From Halobacteriovoraceae bacterium (lineage in GTDB: Bacteria > Bdellovibrionota > Bacteriovoracia > Bacteriovoracales > Bacteriovoracaceae), in assembly GCA_018663815.1 (NCBI GenBank), contig JABJPQ010000642.1, forward strand, positions 1 through 7,433: 7,433 nucleotides of DNA. Direction: 5' to 3'. The notes below the pieces were generated by a model. That model ran no database searches and had not been told where the DNA came from. It saw only the letters and a program-made list of their open reading frames with translations. Position numbers and translations under genes: made by a program. Positions 5,997 to 7,433 of this stretch are shown here, piece after piece (position 1 is the stretch's first letter; each line of letters opens with the position of its first letter).

Positions 5997-6629
5997 CTAA
6001 ATGCTATCCTCTAGACTGTATTGTAAAGAAAGTAACATACTTCTAGCGACACCAACTTCCATTTTTCTATTATTAGCTGCTTCAAAACACGCTTCTTTAC
6101 TTTCGTAGCTTGGTTGAAAGTATTTATTTTCAGCAGAGTAACAAAAGGTTATGGCATCTTCTAAATTTTCCACAAAACTAGGGGAATATATTCGGTGTGA
6201 CCACAAATCCATTGCAAGCAGCTGAGTGCTTAGGTTGAGTGATAAAATCTTTGACAGCTTTTTATTCCCCTTCGCTCTTTCTTTAATAATGTCATTGTGT
6301 TGAACAGAACAATAATTATTTTTTTCATAAAATGCATTCAGCATAACCCAGTAGCCAATAACGGCCATGAAAGAAAAAATCAACACAGGGTCAACATCAA
6401 CTCCCATTATCAAGAACTTAAACTTAGAGATGGTTAAGTAGTAGAGGCAACAAAAGATGGCAGTTGTGAGAAAAGAGCGGATTAAGAGGAAGGTTGAACG
6501 TGGCCGGTTCTTAAAAAACATCCATCTAAAAAAAACAAAATTTTCAAAAAATTTGTGAAATAACTCATATATGTTACTGATTTTAGACTCTCTTAAATAA
6601 ATTCTATAGTTAAGTTTAGAGCTTCTCAT
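5997..6629 (-). CDS. two-helix membrane protein of unknown function
   Basis: I do not recognise this 210-residue protein. It has a basic, aromatic-rich N-terminus (1-45, with many Phe, Tyr, Arg and Lys), two predicted membrane helices at about 47-67 (FLLIRSFLTTAIFCCLYYLTI) and 80-100 (DPVLIFSFMAVIGYWVMLNAF), and a C-terminal hydrophilic region of about 110 residues. By the positive-inside rule both ends are probably cytoplasmic. It has five cysteines (60, 61, 107, 163, 181) but no paired CxxC motif. The C-terminal half (about 125-205) looks helical, but I see no enzyme motif. The start has an AAGGA site about ten bases upstream, slightly far. Its TAG (5999-5997) directly abuts the polA TAA (5994-5996), so the genes converge with no gap. 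It is divergent from the lipoprotein gene. Amino-acid make-up resembles its neighbours and supports a real gene, though of narrow distribution. Confidence 0.7.
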   Translation of the reverse strand: MRSSKLNYRIYLRESKISNIYELFHKFFENFVFFRWMFFKNRPRSTFLLIRSFLTTAIFCCLYYLTISKFKFLIMGVDVDPVLIFSFMAVIGYWVMLNAFYEKNNYCSVQHNDIIKERAKGNKKLSKILSLNLSTQLLAMDLWSHRIYSPSFVENLEDAITFCYSAENKYFQPSYESKEACFEAANNRKMEVGVARSMLLSLQYSLEDSI

Positions 6630-6710
6630 ACTAAATTAATCCTTTATAACTGCCGATGAATGTTATTATTTAGTAGTTATCGACAACTCTATGAAAAAGG
6701 TGAGAAAAAA
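6630..6710. promoter_or_regulatory. short divergent intergenic region ahead of the lipoprotein gene
   Basis: These 81 AT-rich bases separate two genes that read away from each other and must hold both promoters. The lipoprotein ribosome binding site, AAGGTGAG (6697-6704), ends six bases ahead of the ATG. An AAGGA-type site for the leftward gene sits near 6640-6644. TATTAT at 6664-6669 could be a rightward -10 element, but no good -35 stands at the right distance, so promoter positions are not assigned. Confidence 0.4.
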
Positions 6711-7433
6711 ATGAAAGCATTGGGAATAAAAGCACTGTGTTCAGTTTTATTACTTCAATTAGTTTCATGTGGAGGAGCTAGTTCAGAACTAGCGACAGTT
6801 GATGCGACAAAGTTAAAGCAGGAGATTCAAGAAGTAATAGGTGTGGATGAAGCTGTAGTAGAAGAAGATATTGCACAAGAAAATATCGAAGAAGATAAAC
6901 AATCTGAAAGTGAGCCGAAAGCTGAGTCGGTTATTATTTCAAATGTAGGTAATAGTGTAGACGAGAAACTTCTCTTACCGGAAGTTGTAGAAGAACAAGA
7001 ACCTGATATTGCAGCAGAGGTAGTAGAAAAAAAAGAACCTGAGGTTATCGAGGTTGTAAAAGAAAAAGAACCTGAGGTTATCGAGGTTGTTGAAAAAAAA
7101 GAACCTGAGGTTATCGAGGTTGTAAAAGATAAAGAACCTGAGGTTATCGAGGTTGTAGAAGAAAAAAAACCTGAGATTATCGAGGTTGCAGAGGAAGAAG
7201 AACCTGAGGTTATCGAGGTTGTAGAGGAAAAAGAACCTGAGGTTATCGAGGTCGTAGAGGAAAAAGAACCTGAGGATGATGATGATGACAAGGTTTCTAA
7301 ACATAAAAAGAAAAAAGATCATGATGAAGATGATGAGGACGATGAAGATAAAGTTTCTAAACATAAAAAGAAAAAAGATCATGATGAAGATGATGAGGAC
7401 GATGAAGATAAAGTTTCTAAACATAAAAAGAAA
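6711..7433 (+). CDS. acidic tandem-repeat lipoprotein, C-terminus beyond window edge
   Basis: The frame opens at ATG 6711 and remains open through exactly 241 codons to the right edge. I translated it directly. Residues 1-19 form a signal peptide (MKALGIKALCSVLLLQLVS) ending in the lipobox LVSC, with Cys20 the predicted lipidated residue. Gly follows at +2, so no inner-membrane retention Asp is present and outer-membrane sorting is expected. Residues about 23-95 are acidic and non-repetitive. Residues about 97-188 are glutamate-, valine- and proline-rich, built on an 11-residue repeat of the type KEPEVIEVVEE. From about 189 come Asp-rich blocks, then a 20-residue repeat alternating KVSKHKKKK with DHDEDDEDDED. 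No enzymatic domain is visible; a spacer, surface or ion-binding role is possible but not shown. The ribosome binding site AAGGTGAG supports the start. Open frames on the opposite strand across the repeats are by-products of the repeat. Confidence 0.88.
   Translation, partial: MKALGIKALCSVLLLQLVSCGGASSELATVDATKLKQEIQEVIGVDEAVVEEDIAQENIEEDKQSESEPKAESVIISNVGNSVDEKLLLPEVVEEQEPDIAAEVVEKKEPEVIEVVKEKEPEVIEVVEKKEPEVIEVVKDKEPEVIEVVEEKKPEIIEVAEEEEPEVIEVVEEKEPEVIEVVEEKEPEDDDDDKVSKHKKKKDHDEDDEDDEDKVSKHKKKKDHDEDDEDDEDKVSKHKKK
6777..6793. repeat. 17-base perfect dyad inside the lipoprotein gene
   Basis: GCTAGTTC-A-GAACTAGC has perfect 8-base arms around a single central A. It lies in the lipoprotein reading frame a few codons after the lipidated cysteine (residues 23-28) and about 66 bases after the start codon. 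In RNA it can form a 7-base stem with a CAG loop. It could be an internal operator or an mRNA hairpin near the signal-peptide boundary, or chance. Confidence 0.55.
7035..7274 (+). repeat. 33-bp in-frame tandem repeat array
   Basis: Seven full 33-base units start at 7035, 7068, 7101, 7134, 7167, 7200 and 7233, followed by a truncated eighth unit at 7266. Each begins GAACCTGAGGTTATCGAGG (the fifth reads AAACCTGAGATTATCGAGG) and encodes an 11-residue unit, EPEVIEVV plus three charged residues. A degenerate 36-base unit at 6999-7034 (EPDIAAEVVEKK) precedes the array. Differences fall mainly in the last three codons, which swap Lys, Glu and Asp. The unit length is a multiple of three, so copy-number change would preserve the frame. 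Confidence 0.95.
7290..7433 (+). repeat. 60-bp in-frame tandem repeat array, continuing past window edge
   Basis: Two complete 60-base units (7290-7349 and 7350-7409) and the first 24 bases of a third (7410-7433) are visible. Each encodes KVSKHKKKKDHDEDDEDDED, a basic block followed by an acidic block. The complete units differ at a single synonymous base (AAG versus AAA in the first codon), which points to recent duplication. The array runs off the window, so total copy number is unknown. Confidence 0.95.

Noticed and set aside
6691..6714. Seven-codon frame ATG-AAA-AAG-GTG-AGA-AAA-AAA-TGA overlapping the lipoprotein start
   Set aside because: It has no ribosome binding site of its own and overlaps the lipoprotein gene's ribosome binding site; it could be a leader peptide but is too short to support.
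7266..7292. DDDDK-like stretch resembling an enteropeptidase recognition site
   Set aside because: It arises from a simple GAT run between two repeat arrays; there is no reason to think a bacterium uses it as a cleavage signal.
6827..7424. Two long minus-strand open frames (154 and 149 codons) of low complexity opposite the lipoprotein gene
   Set aside because: They are reverse readings of the tandem repeats, which lack stops in several frames; the products are Ser/Thr- or Phe/Leu-monotonous, and the plus strand has a signal peptide, lipobox and ribosome binding site.

Overview
The window is low-GC DNA from a Gram-negative (diderm) bacterium. The Gram-negative assignment rests on a phosphoheptose isomerase for lipopolysaccharide core heptose, a TolQ/TolR (ExbB/ExbD) envelope motor, and a lipoprotein with a clean lipobox. 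Base composition, lysine-rich proteins and the arrangement of one TolQ with two TolR genes suggest a marine predatory bacterium of the Bdellovibrionota (Bacteriovorax/Halobacteriovorax-like). That assignment is an inference from gene content and could be wrong.

Layout. Positions 1-1562, minus strand: a tight three-gene set reading exbB/tolQ-like (1562-906), exbD/tolR-like (893-360), then a second exbD/tolR-like gene (346 to beyond the left edge). The gaps are only 12 and 13 bases, so this looks like one operon for an inner-membrane, proton-driven motor. Positions 1687-2643, minus strand: trxA (thioredoxin), then gmhA (sedoheptulose-7-phosphate isomerase), separated by 45 bases that hold a hairpin. 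Positions 2644-2781 are a divergent intergenic region with palindromic motifs. Positions 2782-5996, plus strand: an RDD-family membrane protein, then polA (DNA polymerase I, 878 residues from its best start), whose ribosome binding site lies inside a potential hairpin. Positions 5997-6629, minus strand: a two-helix membrane protein of unknown function whose stop codon directly abuts the polA stop. Positions 6711-7433, plus strand: a lipoprotein gene, open at the right edge, carrying two successive in-frame tandem repeat arrays (33-bp and 60-bp units).

How the genes relate. The ExbB/ExbD/ExbD set is the clearest functional unit. Its one-TolQ-plus-two-TolR composition matches the AglR/AglQ/AglS gliding motor of Myxococcus as well as ordinary TonB- or Tol-type energy transducers. 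gmhA, trxA and polA are conserved housekeeping genes with intact catalytic motifs, except that the 3'-5' proofreading site of PolA appears to be lost. The repeat lipoprotein, the unknown membrane protein and the regulatory-looking hairpins are the least ordinary parts. I see no RNA gene, CRISPR array, insertion sequence or phage element.
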